Shown here: positions 43,752 to 53,806 of the stretch, piece by piece
Numbering within the stretch: position 1 is the stretch's first letter
Layout of the letters: every line of letters starts with the position of its first letter
DNA from: Aedes albopictus
Lineage: Eukaryota; Arthropoda; Insecta; Diptera; Culicidae
DNA length: 64,000 nt
NCBI RefSeq assembly: GCF_035046485.1
Contig: NC_085138.1
Coordinates: 20,899,440-20,963,439, forward strand
Reading direction: 5' to 3'
The notes under the pieces: generated by a model
The model's database searches: none
What the model saw: the letters and a program-made list of their open reading frames with translations, nothing else
What the model was told of the DNA's origin: nothing
Program-made: the position numbers and the translations under genes

Positions 43752-43754
<3 letters not shown>
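42797..43754. mobile_element. Fold-back element B, copy 1
   Basis: The inverted ends are CAGGGTGTTWGGTTC, with TA flanks. Long arms (over 400 bp each) contain AGTGCAAACTTTTTAAAGGG, a TCAACCGTTACGTAG block and GGTCAAACTTATCG. 958 bp, non-coding. Confidence 0.85.

Positions 43755-43808
<54 letters not shown>
43755..43808. repeat. (TA)n tract
   Basis: A pure TA tract between element B copy 1 and the 5' LTR. Open frames through it are artefacts. Confidence 0.95.
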
Positions 43809-43809
<1 letters not shown>

Positions 43810-44235
43810 GTTACACCCGGACGGCGCCCACTTCCACCAACATAGGCTACCGCACCGCCCCTTACACCCAGGCGGCGCTCCTCGTCCATCAACATAAACA
43901 ACCCGCACCGATCGTACAACCCAGGCGGTGCCACACATTCATCATCATAGGCATGCACCGCTTAGCAACAACCAACAGGTTGGATTTTGGCTGATCGACC
44001 GGCAGTGACACCGATCGATACGCAATCGTCAACGCAGCAGAATCGAAACGGAGACAACGTGACCGACGACGCACCAACGGACCGGATGGCAAACGCTGAC
44101 GCTAGGTATACGAAGTGATAAAAAGGCTAGGGCACAGTGAAATGACTTTAGTTTTAAGTGTGAATTGTAGAATCTAGGTTTAGTGTTTTTGAATAAATGT
44201 TTTTTTTATAAGTCTCGGCGAAGTCTCGCAAAGCT
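43809..44235 (+). repeat. 5' LTR
   Basis: It begins CGTTACACCCGGACGGCG and ends TCTCGCAAAGCT. A GATAAAAAG box near 44117 and an AATAAA at 44192-44197 are the likely promoter and poly(A) signals. Confidence 0.92.
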
Positions 44236-44248
44236 GGCGCAGTCTGGA
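44235..44248 (+). promoter_or_regulatory. Primer-binding site
   Basis: TGGCGCAGTC directly follows the LTR. This start is shared with 297/17.6-type elements, which are reported to prime with tRNA-Ser; the tRNA identity is inference. Confidence 0.7.
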
Positions 44249-44445
44249 AAAAAGTGGAAGTAGTGTCGCGAAAAGTGATTCGTAGTGCATCAAACCCAAC
44301 CGAGTTAAGTTCATAGTGAACAGCTGGTGCCCCGGGAAACCATCGGAGAAAGAAAACCACCGAGTTGCGAGCATCAGGAACGAAGAAGGACCCACTTGAC
44401 GAACCAACCCCCAGGATTCTACAGGATACCTTAAACTCCAGGAGG

Positions 44446-44464
44446 ATGCAGAATATCCTACTGT
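44446..44464 (+). promoter_or_regulatory. Leader ATG with splice donor
   Basis: In the leader, an ATG at 44446 is followed after 17 bases by a strong donor GTAAGT (44463). An acceptor at 49314-49315 inside the env frame would be in phase with it. This fits the spliced subgenomic env mRNA known for gypsy-type errantiviruses. Confidence 0.6.
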
Positions 44465-44723
44465 AAGTAGAAAACTTTTTTCTCCACTCAAGTGAATAAA
44501 AGTGAACAAAAAGTGAACAAAAGTGACCCTCGGAATAGGGTAAAATAATAAAAAAAACACACACACACAAACAGACAAAGTTTTTACATTTGTCTAAATA
44601 CTAAAGTCGTCAATATTCGCCACACCTAAAGTTTTAAAAAGAGAGGATATCTTTTAAAACCTCTTAGGAAAAGCAATATTTTAACGTCTGAAATTAATTA
44701 CAAAAAAAAAGTTAAATTAAAAA

Positions 44724-45782
44724 ATGAACCCGGACGTCAAGTCAAGCGGTGAAGTCTCAGGTGAAATCACCAAGGAGCAACTAATTTACCAGGTTAAGAA
44801 ATTAACCGAAAATCAAAATTCATTGATCGACACGATCAATTCTCTAAATAGTAGACGGTCGGAAACTTTCAGCATTCCTGACCAAATCAAAATTATTCCG
44901 ACCTTTTCTGGAAACAGGAAAGAAACCCTCGCATGGGTTGAGGATGTCGACCAAACTCTGGAAGACCTATTAGAATACGAGGATGATTTCCCTAAGTGGA
45001 AACAAATTATCCGCGTCATAAAATCAAAAATTACCGGGGACGCCAGAGAAGTTTTGATAGCTTCCGGCAACCCAAAAGAGTGGGAGGACATTAAAGAAAT
45101 ATTACTGAACTCATTTGGCGACAAAAGAGATATAACTTCACACATACAAAGTCTATTTTACATCCGCCAAGGCAAATTAACACTACACGAATATTATCAT
45201 AAACTAAAATCAATCGATACCGCGATTAAAACATCCGCCGCTCAGATGACGGATTACAAATCATCCATTGAGGCTGTTAACAAATTGATCAGTCTCATGA
45301 CTTTAACGCGTTATATAGACGGCTTGAACGGGGAACAACTCTCCATGTACGTGAGAAGTTACAGGCCTAAAACACTAGAAGAAGCGCAAGACATTTCAAT
45401 ACAGCATTCCAACGCCGCTTTTAGGCAAAGAATGGATAAAGGCCCTTCAGCTGGCAAATATCCAGAAATTAAAAACAACCAGATGGAGAAAACCAAGTTC
45501 AACCCTCCATATACCAACAAACCTAGCGGCTCAGGCAAATTCAGAAATTCAAAACCAAACGCGGACGACGACGTCTCAATGCGTACCGCTAAGTCTAGAA
45601 CGGAGGTAAATAACCACAACGACGACCCTGAAACAGAATGCCGTTGCACTAAGGCGAACGAACGGGAACATGACACCCGCGGGCAGCTGAATGATGCAAT
45701 ACTAGATTCGGACGACGACGACGTTCTCGTCGATGATGAACTAAATTTTCTGGTGGGCGCGGCAGAGGCAATAAAAAGGTAA
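44724..45782 (+). CDS. gag: Errantivirus Gag
   Basis: A 352-residue frame. The central part has the retrotransposon-Gag (capsid-like) character around FSGNRKETLAWVEDV, DAREVL and GKLTLHEYYHKL. There is no CCHC knuckle, as is usual in errantiviruses, and the C-terminus is basic and then very acidic (DSDDDD). The stop at 45780-45782 lies directly after AAAAAGG, where tRNA slippage would move ribosomes -1 into the pol frame. It forms the particle shell. Unspliced leader: 44236-44723. Confidence 0.92.
   Translation: MNPDVKSSGEVSGEITKEQLIYQVKKLTENQNSLIDTINSLNSRRSETFSIPDQIKIIPTFSGNRKETLAWVEDVDQTLEDLLEYEDDFPKWKQIIRVIKSKITGDAREVLIASGNPKEWEDIKEILLNSFGDKRDITSHIQSLFYIRQGKLTLHEYYHKLKSIDTAIKTSAAQMTDYKSSIEAVNKLISLMTLTRYIDGLNGEQLSMYVRSYRPKTLEEAQDISIQHSNAAFRQRMDKGPSAGKYPEIKNNQMEKTKFNPPYTNKPSGSGKFRNSKPNADDDVSMRTAKSRTEVNNHNDDPETECRCTKANEREHDTRGQLNDAILDSDDDDVLVDDELNFLVGAAEAIKR
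45773..45782 (+). promoter_or_regulatory. Candidate -1 frameshift site at the gag stop
   Basis: Codons ATA-AAA-AGG-TAA end gag. Pol is in the -1 frame and is open through this point, so slippage on the A run just before the stop would make Gag-Pol. No heptamer of the strict X-XXY-YYZ form is present. Confidence 0.5.
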
Positions 45783-45832
45783 AAGATAATAATTTTATTC
45801 CGTACGTTTCGATAAATACAACGAAAGGGGAA

Positions 45833-48800
45833 ATGAAGTTTTTAATCGACACTGGAGCGAATAAAAACTATATCTCTCCGGAACATGTTAATATCCAAAA
45901 TTGCAAAACGGAAACAGGGATTAAGGTTACAAACATCAGTGGCACCCATACAATATCTAAATCAGCTTCTTTCGACCCATTCCAAATCAATAAAAAGTTA
46001 AAGTTCTACATTTTCAAATTCCACAAGTTTTTTGATGGGCTAATTGGTTACGAGTCCCTAAGAGACTTGAACGCCAAAATTGATATCAGCAAAAATTCAT
46101 TGAAAATTGGCAAGAAAACATTTCATATGCTAAAAAAATTTCCGGAGAACCATAAAATCAATCTAACAGAGCAAGGATTTCAAATGGTGAAAATCAGAAC
46201 ACAGCTAAACGGCGATTTTTGCATAAGTGAAGAAAAACCATATGATCGTTTTACAATGTTACCAGGCCTATATAGAAGTTCAAACAACACAGCTTTCATA
46301 GCAGTGCATAACCACGCGAATGCACCGATAGAAATTAATTCCAACGAGATTGAAATTGGAAACGATTCATACAACAGAGTTGATGCGCTTAGTCAGCGAA
46401 AACAAAATATGGAAGATGACCCGTTCGACTTGGCCGAATTACCGAACCACGTCGACCTCACAAATTATGCATTTCGAGATGAACACATGAACGAGGAAGA
46501 AAAAAGTGCCCTCAAGAAAGTGATCAAAGAACACAAGGAAGTTTTATATGTGGAAACGGACAAACTTACGTTCACACATAAAATCAAACATAACATTCGA
46601 ACTGTTGACAACATTCCGATTCATTGCAAGTCATACAAATACCCTTATGTGTATGAAAGAGAAGTACAAGAACAAATTCGGAAAATGCTAGCAGATGGAA
46701 TTGTAAAGGAGTCGATTTCGCCCTACACTTCACCTGTGTGGGTAGTTCCGAAGAAATCGGACGCATCAGGAAAGAAAAAATTTCGTTTAGTTATCGATTA
46801 CCGAAAGCTAAATGAGAAAACAATTAACGACAAATATCCTATCCCGGAAATCACGGATATTTTAGACAAATTGGGAAAAGCCAAATATTTTTCAACCATT
46901 GATTTAGTCTCTGGGTTCCACCAGATTCAATTGGAGGAAAAAGATATGGAAAAAACGGCGTTTTCAGTAAACGGTGGCAAATATGAATTCACGCGTATGC
47001 CATTCGGTCTAAAAAATGCACCGGCTACTTTTCAAAGAGTCATGGATTGCATTCTAAGAGATTTGATTGGGGTGTGTTGCTTCGTCTACATGGACGATAT
47101 TATAATTTATTCCAGCTCACTTCAGGAACACGCGTACAACTTAGCTCAGGTTCTCAAAAGACTTCGAGATGCTAGGTTGAAAATACAACTTGACAAATGT
47201 GAGTTTTTTAGAAAGGAAACTCAGTTCTTAGGACATACGGTTTCGGAAGAAGGGGTTCGACCAAACAATGACAAAATTAAAATCATTCAACAATGGCCAA
47301 CACCTCGTTCGGAAAAAGAAATTCGTCAATTTTTAGGACTTTTGGGTTACTATAGGCGCTTTATAAAAGATTTCGCCAAAATAGTGAAACCATTGACAAA
47401 ACTTTTAAGACAAGATTGTGATTTCGAAATTACACCTGAAACCGAAGCATGCTTTCAAAAATGCAAGCAACTTTTGACTCTCGATCCAGTGTTGATATAC
47501 CCTGATTTCACCAAAGAGTTCATCTTGACAACCGACGCAAGCGATTTTGCTATCGGCGCAGTATTATCCCAAGGCCCTGTAGGCAAAGATAGGCCAATTG
47601 CTTACGCTTCGCGGACATTGAGTAAAACAGAGGAAAGGTACTCAGCGACAGAGAAAGAATTTCTTGCGATTGTTTGGGCGGTGAATCATTTCAGACCGTA
47701 CCTCTACGGAAGAAAATTCAAGATGTTTACAGATCATCAACCATTGACTTTTTCCTTTACCAACGCTAATCACCGTATCATCAGGGGTAAACTGAAACTT
47801 GAAGAATTTGATTACGAATTAATTTATAAACCCGGAAAGCAAAACGTAGTTGCCGACGCTTTATCTCGAGTAAGAGAACTAGATGCTAACGCAAATTCTC
47901 AATCATCACTTGACGTTGAACCCTCCGAACATGAAGATGATGCATCAGACGACGAAAGCGATGGTATGACAGTACACTCAGCAGATACAAGCGACGACTA
48001 TTTTATCCCTTGTACCGAAAAGCCGATAAATACTTTTAGAACTCAGATTATTTTCAAGATCGGGAACATTGATCTAACAGCATACGAACAAATATTTCCA
48101 AAATATCACCGGCATACAATAACTAAAAATCTTTACACCGAGGAAGAAATCGTCGAATATCTCAAACGTACTCTAAACCCAAGAGGCGTAAATTGCCTTA
48201 GAGTCCCCATATCGCTTATCCAACTGGTACAAGAAGTATACAAGAAACACTTCTCTTCTAATCGATCCTATAAAGTTTTCATTTCAGAAATCCTTCTAGA
48301 TGATGTACGCGTAGACGAGGAACAGGACGAAATTGTTAGAAACACGCATAACTACGGACACAGAGGGATCAAAGAAAACAAAAATCAAATAATACAAAAA
48401 CATTATTTTCCCCAACTCGAACGAAAAATCAAAATTTTCATTGACTCCTGCGATATTTGCAAAAAAGCCAAATATAACAGGAAGCCACCAAATTTGATTA
48501 GAAAAAGCACTTTTGGAAACAAACCGTTCGATCGAGTTCATATTGATATTTTCTTCTTAAAAGGTTCAAAGTGGCTTACCATAGTTGACTCGTTCTCGAA
48601 GTTTGCAAACGCAATCTTTTTGGAAAGTAGAACGATAGTCGACATCAAAAAAGCGATAACCGAACACATTAGACAATTCGGAAGACCGCAAACTATTGTG
48701 AGTGACCAAGAACCTGCTTTCAGATCGATAGACTTCATCGGTTTTCTCAACGACTTAGGAATCGAAATACATTTCGCGAGTAGTTCAAATTCAAACGGTA

Positions 48801-49246
48801 TCGTGGAACGATTCCATTCCACACTTATCGAAATTTTTCGGACAAATAATGCAAAATTTAATGATTTACCAATCTCGGACCAAGTTAACGTAGCGGTAGA
48901 CATTTACAACAACAGTTTTCACTCCGCTATTAAAAACCAACCGCGAAATGTAGTATTCAATAATTCGGGATGTACAAACGTAGAGGAAATCGCGGAAAAA
49001 TCGAAAAATCTTCAATCCGCAGTAAAAGTCGAACTAAACAAAAGAAAAAGTAAATACGAGAAACAAAACGAAGATAACGAAAAACCCATAGAATTCAAAA
49101 CCGGCGACACTAAGTACATAAAAATTTCACAACGTTTAACTAAAGATAAAAACCCATATAAATTAACATCAGTTAAACAAAACAACGAACTGACATTCAA
49201 AGATGTCAATGATATAAAAATCCACAAAAACCGCGTAAAAAAATAA
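45833..49246 (+). CDS. pol: Errantivirus Pol (protease, RT, RNase H, integrase)
   Basis: The frame is intact. The listed start is the first ATG, but translation probably enters upstream by -1 frameshifting. Domains in order: aspartic protease (LIDTGANKNYI near residue 5), reverse transcriptase (VIDYRKLNE, FSTIDLVSGFHQI, FVYMDDIIIYS near residue 420), RNase H (LTTDASDFAIGAVL, FTDHQPLTF) and integrase. The integrase has an HHCC zinc region (HNYGHRG ... CDICKKAKY) and a DDE core (HIDIFFLKG, VSDQEPAF, GIVERFHS). It copies the RNA and inserts the DNA. All catalytic motifs look normal, and I saw no lesion. Confidence 0.95.
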   Translation: MKFLIDTGANKNYISPEHVNIQNCKTETGIKVTNISGTHTISKSASFDPFQINKKLKFYIFKFHKFFDGLIGYESLRDLNAKIDISKNSLKIGKKTFHMLKKFPENHKINLTEQGFQMVKIRTQLNGDFCISEEKPYDRFTMLPGLYRSSNNTAFIAVHNHANAPIEINSNEIEIGNDSYNRVDALSQRKQNMEDDPFDLAELPNHVDLTNYAFRDEHMNEEEKSALKKVIKEHKEVLYVETDKLTFTHKIKHNIRTVDNIPIHCKSYKYPYVYEREVQEQIRKMLADGIVKESISPYTSPVWVVPKKSDASGKKKFRLVIDYRKLNEKTINDKYPIPEITDILDKLGKAKYFSTIDLVSGFHQIQLEEKDMEKTAFSVNGGKYEFTRMPFGLKNAPATFQRVMDCILRDLIGVCCFVYMDDIIIYSSSLQEHAYNLAQVLKRLRDARLKIQLDKCEFFRKETQFLGHTVSEEGVRPNNDKIKIIQQWPTPRSEKEIRQFLGLLGYYRRFIKDFAKIVKPLTKLLRQDCDFEITPETEACFQKCKQLLTLDPVLIYPDFTKEFILTTDASDFAIGAVLSQGPVGKDRPIAYASRTLSKTEERYSATEKEFLAIVWAVNHFRPYLYGRKFKMFTDHQPLTFSFTNANHRIIRGKLKLEEFDYELIYKPGKQNVVADALSRVRELDANANSQSSLDVEPSEHEDDASDDESDGMTVHSADTSDDYFIPCTEKPINTFRTQIIFKIGNIDLTAYEQIFPKYHRHTITKNLYTEEEIVEYLKRTLNPRGVNCLRVPISLIQLVQEVYKKHFSSNRSYKVFISEILLDDVRVDEEQDEIVRNTHNYGHRGIKENKNQIIQKHYFPQLERKIKIFIDSCDICKKAKYNRKPPNLIRKSTFGNKPFDRVHIDIFFLKGSKWLTIVDSFSKFANAIFLESRTIVDIKKAITEHIRQFGRPQTIVSDQEPAFRSIDFIGFLNDLGIEIHFASSSNSNGIVERFHSTLIEIFRTNNAKFNDLPISDQVNVAVDIYNNSFHSAIKNQPRNVVFNNSGCTNVEEIAEKSKNLQSAVKVELNKRKSKYEKQNEDNEKPIEFKTGDTKYIKISQRLTKDKNPYKLTSVKQNNELTFKDVNDIKIHKNRVKK

Positions 49247-49283
49247 AACAAAACGCTAAACATTAATAATAATAATAATAATA

Positions 49284-50903
49284 ATGCCATATAAAGCAAA
49301 TCATCTTTCTTACAGATTAATCATCATCAAAACAGTAATCGCCACCAACTACAAAGAAATACCAAACAGCAATGGATTGGTAGCATTTAAATTACAAACA
49401 GTAAAAGTCCAAATCGGATACGAACGGACACTGCATACGATTAATCTCACATCCTTGGAAGCCCATCTACAAAACATAGAGAATATTATCACATCATTTA
49501 GGACGATAGAACACCTAGAACAAACACTTTGGGATAAAATCAAAATTGCTAAAGATAAACTTTATAGCCTTATACCACACCGAACAAAAAGAGGTCTAGT
49601 AGACGCATTAGGCACAGCAATAAAATTCATCGCGGGTAACCCAGATAATAATGACCTTGAGATCTTGCACCGTAGCTTAGGAATACTAAAAACGCAGGGA
49701 AATAAGCTTGTAACCAACCAACTGAAACAAATCCGTATCAACGAACTTTTCGCCAACAAACTTAATAACATTTCGAATTCATTAAATATGATCAGCTCAA
49801 GGATTTCTAAACAGTATAACACGGTAGAAGATTTGAAAGCGGATTTAGAATTCATCAACCTCATTTGGAACGTTGATAAAATAATTCACATACTAGAAGA
49901 TATCGAAGAACAGATCGAATTTGCAAGATTGGGCCTTATAAACAAAAACATTCTCTCTTTAGAAGAAAAGCAGTTTTTATTTGATAAACTTAGGAGGCAA
50001 AACTTGAATCTTTATTATTTGGATGAACTATTTCAGTATACCTCAGCGAGCGTTGGCATCAGCAAAACCCAAGCAACACTACTAGTGAAAACCCCAATCT
50101 TGGACCCAAGAGCGTTCGATCTCCTAGAACTCCACACCCTGAGAGTTAACAATACGCGTATCGACACGTATATCAATTTGGTCGCAAAACACGGGAATAC
50201 AGTCTACTATCAACAATCTAGATGCAACATCTGCGACAACAGCAACTTGATCGAGGACGATTGCATTTACAACATACTGACACAACAAACACCCACATGC
50301 AAAATGATGAAGACAAAGCAAACAACAACAGTCAAGGAAATCACTCAAGGAGTCATTTTAATCGACCCTACCGAAACCGTAGAAATAAAGGACTCCTGCG
50401 GAAACTCCAGAATGGTAAGAGAGGCTATAATAATTGAAACCACGAATTGTACCATCAAAATTCGTAACTTAACATTCAACGGAAAACCTGACGTAACTCA
50501 CCAGAAAGAGTACCTCATCCCAATATACAGCAAACCTCTCCAAAACGGAAACTTATCAGAGATTGACACCGAAGATGATAGATTACAGTTTCAAAATCTC
50601 GAGGATCTTAACGAAGTTCAACTTTCTCTGGACAACTTCAAGCGACGGCTAACCATCGGAGGAGGATCACTCCTCGCATTAACCATTCTTTGTTTCTTTA
50701 CATTATTTTTCTTCTACAAGAAAGCAACATCGAGAATGGAAAATAAAGCTTTGGGAACTTTACCGGAGCTTCGCACAGTGATACAAACAAAGGACATCCA
50801 CGAGGACATCTGGCCAACCGAAAGCAAACCCGAGAAGGCGAACCAGAAATTCATCCCAATTCCAAGGATCGGCATGCCGAAAACTTCAACCGAGGACGCT
50901 TGA
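49284..50903 (+). CDS. env: Errantivirus envelope protein (baculovirus F-like)
   Basis: A 539-residue intact frame. A furin-like RTKR site near residue 100 precedes a hydrophobic glycine-containing segment typical of a fusion peptide. Helical regions follow, then paired cysteines, and a membrane anchor near residue 450-475 (LLALTILCFFTLFFFYKK). This is the layout of gypsy Env and baculovirus F-type fusion proteins. The ATG at 49284 gives a poor signal peptide. A splice acceptor at 49314-49315 suggests that the real N-terminus comes from the leader exon at 44446-44462. An intact env is consistent with possible infectivity, but nothing here proves it. Confidence 0.9.
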   Translation: MPYKANHLSYRLIIIKTVIATNYKEIPNSNGLVAFKLQTVKVQIGYERTLHTINLTSLEAHLQNIENIITSFRTIEHLEQTLWDKIKIAKDKLYSLIPHRTKRGLVDALGTAIKFIAGNPDNNDLEILHRSLGILKTQGNKLVTNQLKQIRINELFANKLNNISNSLNMISSRISKQYNTVEDLKADLEFINLIWNVDKIIHILEDIEEQIEFARLGLINKNILSLEEKQFLFDKLRRQNLNLYYLDELFQYTSASVGISKTQATLLVKTPILDPRAFDLLELHTLRVNNTRIDTYINLVAKHGNTVYYQQSRCNICDNSNLIEDDCIYNILTQQTPTCKMMKTKQTTTVKEITQGVILIDPTETVEIKDSCGNSRMVREAIIIETTNCTIKIRNLTFNGKPDVTHQKEYLIPIYSKPLQNGNLSEIDTEDDRLQFQNLEDLNEVQLSLDNFKRRLTIGGGSLLALTILCFFTLFFFYKKATSRMENKALGTLPELRTVIQTKDIHEDIWPTESKPEKANQKFIPIPRIGMPKTSTEDA

Positions 50904-50907
50904 ATCT

Positions 50908-50918
50908 AAGGGGGGAGA
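50908..50918 (+). promoter_or_regulatory. Polypurine tract
   Basis: AAGGGGGGAGA directly precedes the 3' LTR and would prime plus-strand DNA synthesis. Confidence 0.85.
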
Positions 50919-51343
50919 CGTTACACCCGGACGGCGCCCACTTCCACCAACATAGGCTACCGCACCGCCCCTTACACCCAGGCGGCGCTCCTCGTCCATC
51001 AACATAAACAACCCGCACCGATCGTACAACCCAGGCGGTGCCACACATTCATCATCATAGGCATGCACCGCTTAGCAACAACCAACAGGTTGGATTTTGG
51101 CTGATCGACCGGCAGTGACACCGATCGATACGCAATCGTCAACGCAGCAGAATCGAAACGGAGACAACGTGACCGACGACGCACCAACGGACCGGATGGC
51201 AAACGCTGACGCTAGGTATACGAAGTGATAAAAAGGCTAGGGCACAGTGAAATGACTTTAGTTTTAAGTGTGAATTGTAGAATCTAGGTTTAGTGTTTTT
51301 GAATAAATGTTTTTTTTATAAGTCTCGGCGAAGTCTCGCAAAG

Positions 51344-51345
<2 letters not shown>
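50919..51345 (+). repeat. 3' LTR
   Basis: It has the same length as the 5' LTR and reads the same by eye. A TA tract follows. Confidence 0.92.

Positions 51346-51381
<36 letters not shown>
51346..51381. repeat. (TA)n tract
   Basis: The continuation of the TA tract interrupted by the errantivirus, leading to element B copy 2. Confidence 0.9.
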
Positions 51382-51384
<3 letters not shown>

Positions 51385-52338
51385 GGTGTTAGGTTCTTGA
51401 GTGCAAACTTTTTAAAGGGTGATAGAGGACCATAAATGGAGAAAAAAATTGTTCTACGCATATGGTCAAATCTCAACCGTTACGTAGTTATTGAACTTCC
51501 CATGTTTATGACTCGTATTGCCTTACCTGGCAATAACTTGAAAATGGTCAAACTTATCGAAGTTTTTTACCCTTATTCGAAAAATTATTGAATTTTCTAA
51601 CAAATGGCATCTTTGAATCGATTGGTTTAGTTAAATAACTAAGTTTTCTAGAGCAAAATAGCTAAAAATAATGTGTTTTTATTGGTTTTTGTCAATTATC
51701 TTTGAAACATGCGTAATAAATTAAAATTCTTTCTTCGGCAAAGTTGTGGCCTCTGTTACACTCTACAATTCGTTCGTAGGCACCAAACTTCTATCTCTTA
51801 TCGTTTTGTTGCAATTTCGATTTTACCATCGCATTTCAGATCATAAATTTGCAACTGTCATGGAAAGCACTTTTTTGCGCATTGTGCCGCACATTTAAAT
51901 CAAAATTGCAAGAAAACGATAAGAGCTAGAAGTTTGGTGTCAAAGAACGAATTGTAGAGTGTGACAGGGGCCACAACTTTGCCAAAGAAAGAATTTTAAT
52001 TTATTACGCATGTTTCAAAGATAATTAACAAAAACCAATAAAAATACACTATTTTTAGCTATTTTGCTCTAGAAAACTTAGTTATTTAACTAAACCAATC
52101 GATTCAAAGATGCCATTTGTTAGAAAATTCAATAATCTTTCGAATAAGGGTAAAAAAACTTCGATAAGTTTGACCATTTTCAAGTTATTGCCAGTTAAGG
52201 CAATAAGAGTCATAAACATGGGAAGTTCAATAACTACGTAACGGTTGAGATTTGACCATATGCGTAGAACAATTTTTTCTCCATTTGTGGTCCTCTATCA
52301 CCCTTTAAAAAGTTTGCACTCAGGAACCTAACACCCTG
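51382..52338. mobile_element. Fold-back element B, copy 2
   Basis: It has the same ends and interior as 42797-43754, with scattered differences. 957 bp, non-coding, TA flanks. Confidence 0.85.
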
Positions 52339-52357
52339 TATATATATACATATATAC

Positions 52358-52422
<65 letters not shown>

Positions 52423-52440
52423 TGTATATATATATGTATG
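52339..52440. repeat. (TA)n/TACATA tract
   Basis: A simple TA-rich repeat between element B copy 2 and the right arm of the outer fold-back element. Confidence 0.9.
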
Positions 52441-53070
52441 CAGCAAGCTTTAGTACAAGCAGATGGAGGTGATCATTGCGATATACAAACGTGAGTGTTT
52501 TGAGTTATCAAATAATATCAAAAAAACCTTAGTAATCTTCACAACATGTGCATTTCTTTGCATTTGTCGACCAAAACTCAAAAAAAATGTTCGAAAAAAT
52601 AAATTCCTGTATGTCTGAAGCTGAATTATCGTTGTATTGTAGGTTAATAACATTCATTTTTGCTTACAGATAGCTTCTGTAGTTTAAGGAAAATTTTACC
52701 TATATTGACCATGAAAAATAAACTCGCCCCATATCACCCTAAAATTGATAAAACTTCTGTCAAAATGACTTTCACATGTCAAAAACAACATTTGGCGAAA
52801 TTTTGAAGTTTCAGAATCAATTTTTGAGTGGATCTTTTTTCTGTCATACCCAATTTTTAAGCAATTTACCCAATCTCTTCAAAAATCATGTTATACCTCG
52901 AAAATCAAATATTTTTCAACACAGATTACTAAAACAATGTAAAATGGATGTGGTCCATTCAAAGGTATATTTTATCATTTTTGCATGTATTTTTCACTAG
53001 AAACTGTAATCACTATATGGTGGATCTTTTTTGTGCCGGTCACTGTATATAACTATAACTAATTACTATT

Positions 53071-53326
53071 TCAGGCCAAACATTTAAATAGGTCCTATCT
53101 GCATTTGAGAGGCTCTCTTTGTTCACTTTCTCTTTCAGTTATTACAATGTAATGATACACTTTTCAACTATTTTTGCAGAACAAATCAAAAGACGATTGT
53201 TTTGACCATCGTTATATGCAAGGAGACAATCATAATTCAAATAAACAGCTGAGATATAAACGAAAGAAAGGAAACCAAAGAGAGCCTCTCTTCTGCAGAT
53301 TGGACCTTTAGACATGTTTGGCCTGA
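53071..53326. mobile_element. MITE with TCAGGCCAAAC ends
   Basis: The inverted ends TCAGGCCAAACAT are followed by a GAGAGGCTCTCTTTG subterminal block on both sides. Target duplication is unclear. Non-coding. Confidence 0.7.
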
Positions 53327-53602
53327 TTTACAAACTTACATCCTAGTGTTTTATACATTCCAGCAGAAGAAGCTTGCCAACATGTCGCACGCTTTGTGCA
53401 CTTTCTTCCACTGAATCTACTAAATATTCACTTTTAATCCTAGATATTCTATTATATCTCCATCGAAAATATAGTTTCAGTGTTGCCAGTTGTAACAGAT
53501 ATAAGTATTTGTTACAATTATAAGACAGAATAATTGTTCAATGTGTTATAAGTTTATCATTCGTGCGTTCTTTGCAATGTACCTATGTTTTATTTTAACT
53601 CG
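53327..53602. other. Spacer
   Basis: Nothing recognised. Confidence 0.3.
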
Positions 53603-53803
53603 TGGGGAAGTGGAACCATCTCAGCAGGGCTCCTATTTTGGGCACTTTTCTGCTATAACTCAGCCAATTTCGAACCAATTGACACGCGGTGTGATACGTA
53701 TAGTATCTAGCCGTGTACAAAATTTCAAGTCAATTGGTTTGGAATTGACTGTGTTACAGTGAAGAGTGCCCAAAATACCGGCCCAAGTGGCTCGCTACCC
53801 TAT
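53603..53803 (+). mobile_element. TATTTTGGGCA repeat element, uninterrupted copy
   Basis: It runs from GGAAGTGGAACCATCTC to AAGTGGCTCGCTACCCTA, with inverted inner words TATTTTGGGCACT. It matches the two halves that flank the insertion at 55608-58074, so it serves as the empty site. Confidence 0.75.
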
Positions 53804-53806
53804 ATA

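Larger units (their letters stand above)
43809..51345 (+). mobile_element. Ty3/gypsy errantivirus-like endogenous retrovirus, complete
   Basis: Two 427-bp LTRs (43809-44235 and 50919-51345) with the same length and no visible mismatch flank a primer-binding site, gag, pol, env and a purine tract. All three frames are open. It is inserted in a TA tract, consistent with the TATA-type targets of errantiviruses. Identical LTRs mean a recent insertion. Confidence 0.95.
42120..53045. mobile_element. TA-flanked fold-back element split by a nested stack
   Basis: The left end CAGTGACCAGCACAAAAAAAG (42120) and the inverse right end ending GGTCACTG (53045) are flanked by TA at 42118-42119 and 53046-53047. 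Arms of ~600 bp (42120-42712 and 52440-53045) are inverted copies, e.g. GTTTTGGTCGAC.AATGCAAAG and GATCACCTCCATCTGCTTG. Everything between the arms is other mobile DNA. The original element would have been about 1.2-1.3 kb. Confidence 0.8.

Noticed and set aside
43660..43958. Open frames translating to repeated Ile-Tyr
   Set aside because: They are read through the (TA)n tract and are chance.
42120..53045. A single 11-kb transposon with 600-bp inverted ends carrying retroviral genes as cargo
   Set aside because: The retrovirus has its own LTRs, primer site and purine tract, and two copies of a separate fold-back element lie between. Nested insertion explains everything.
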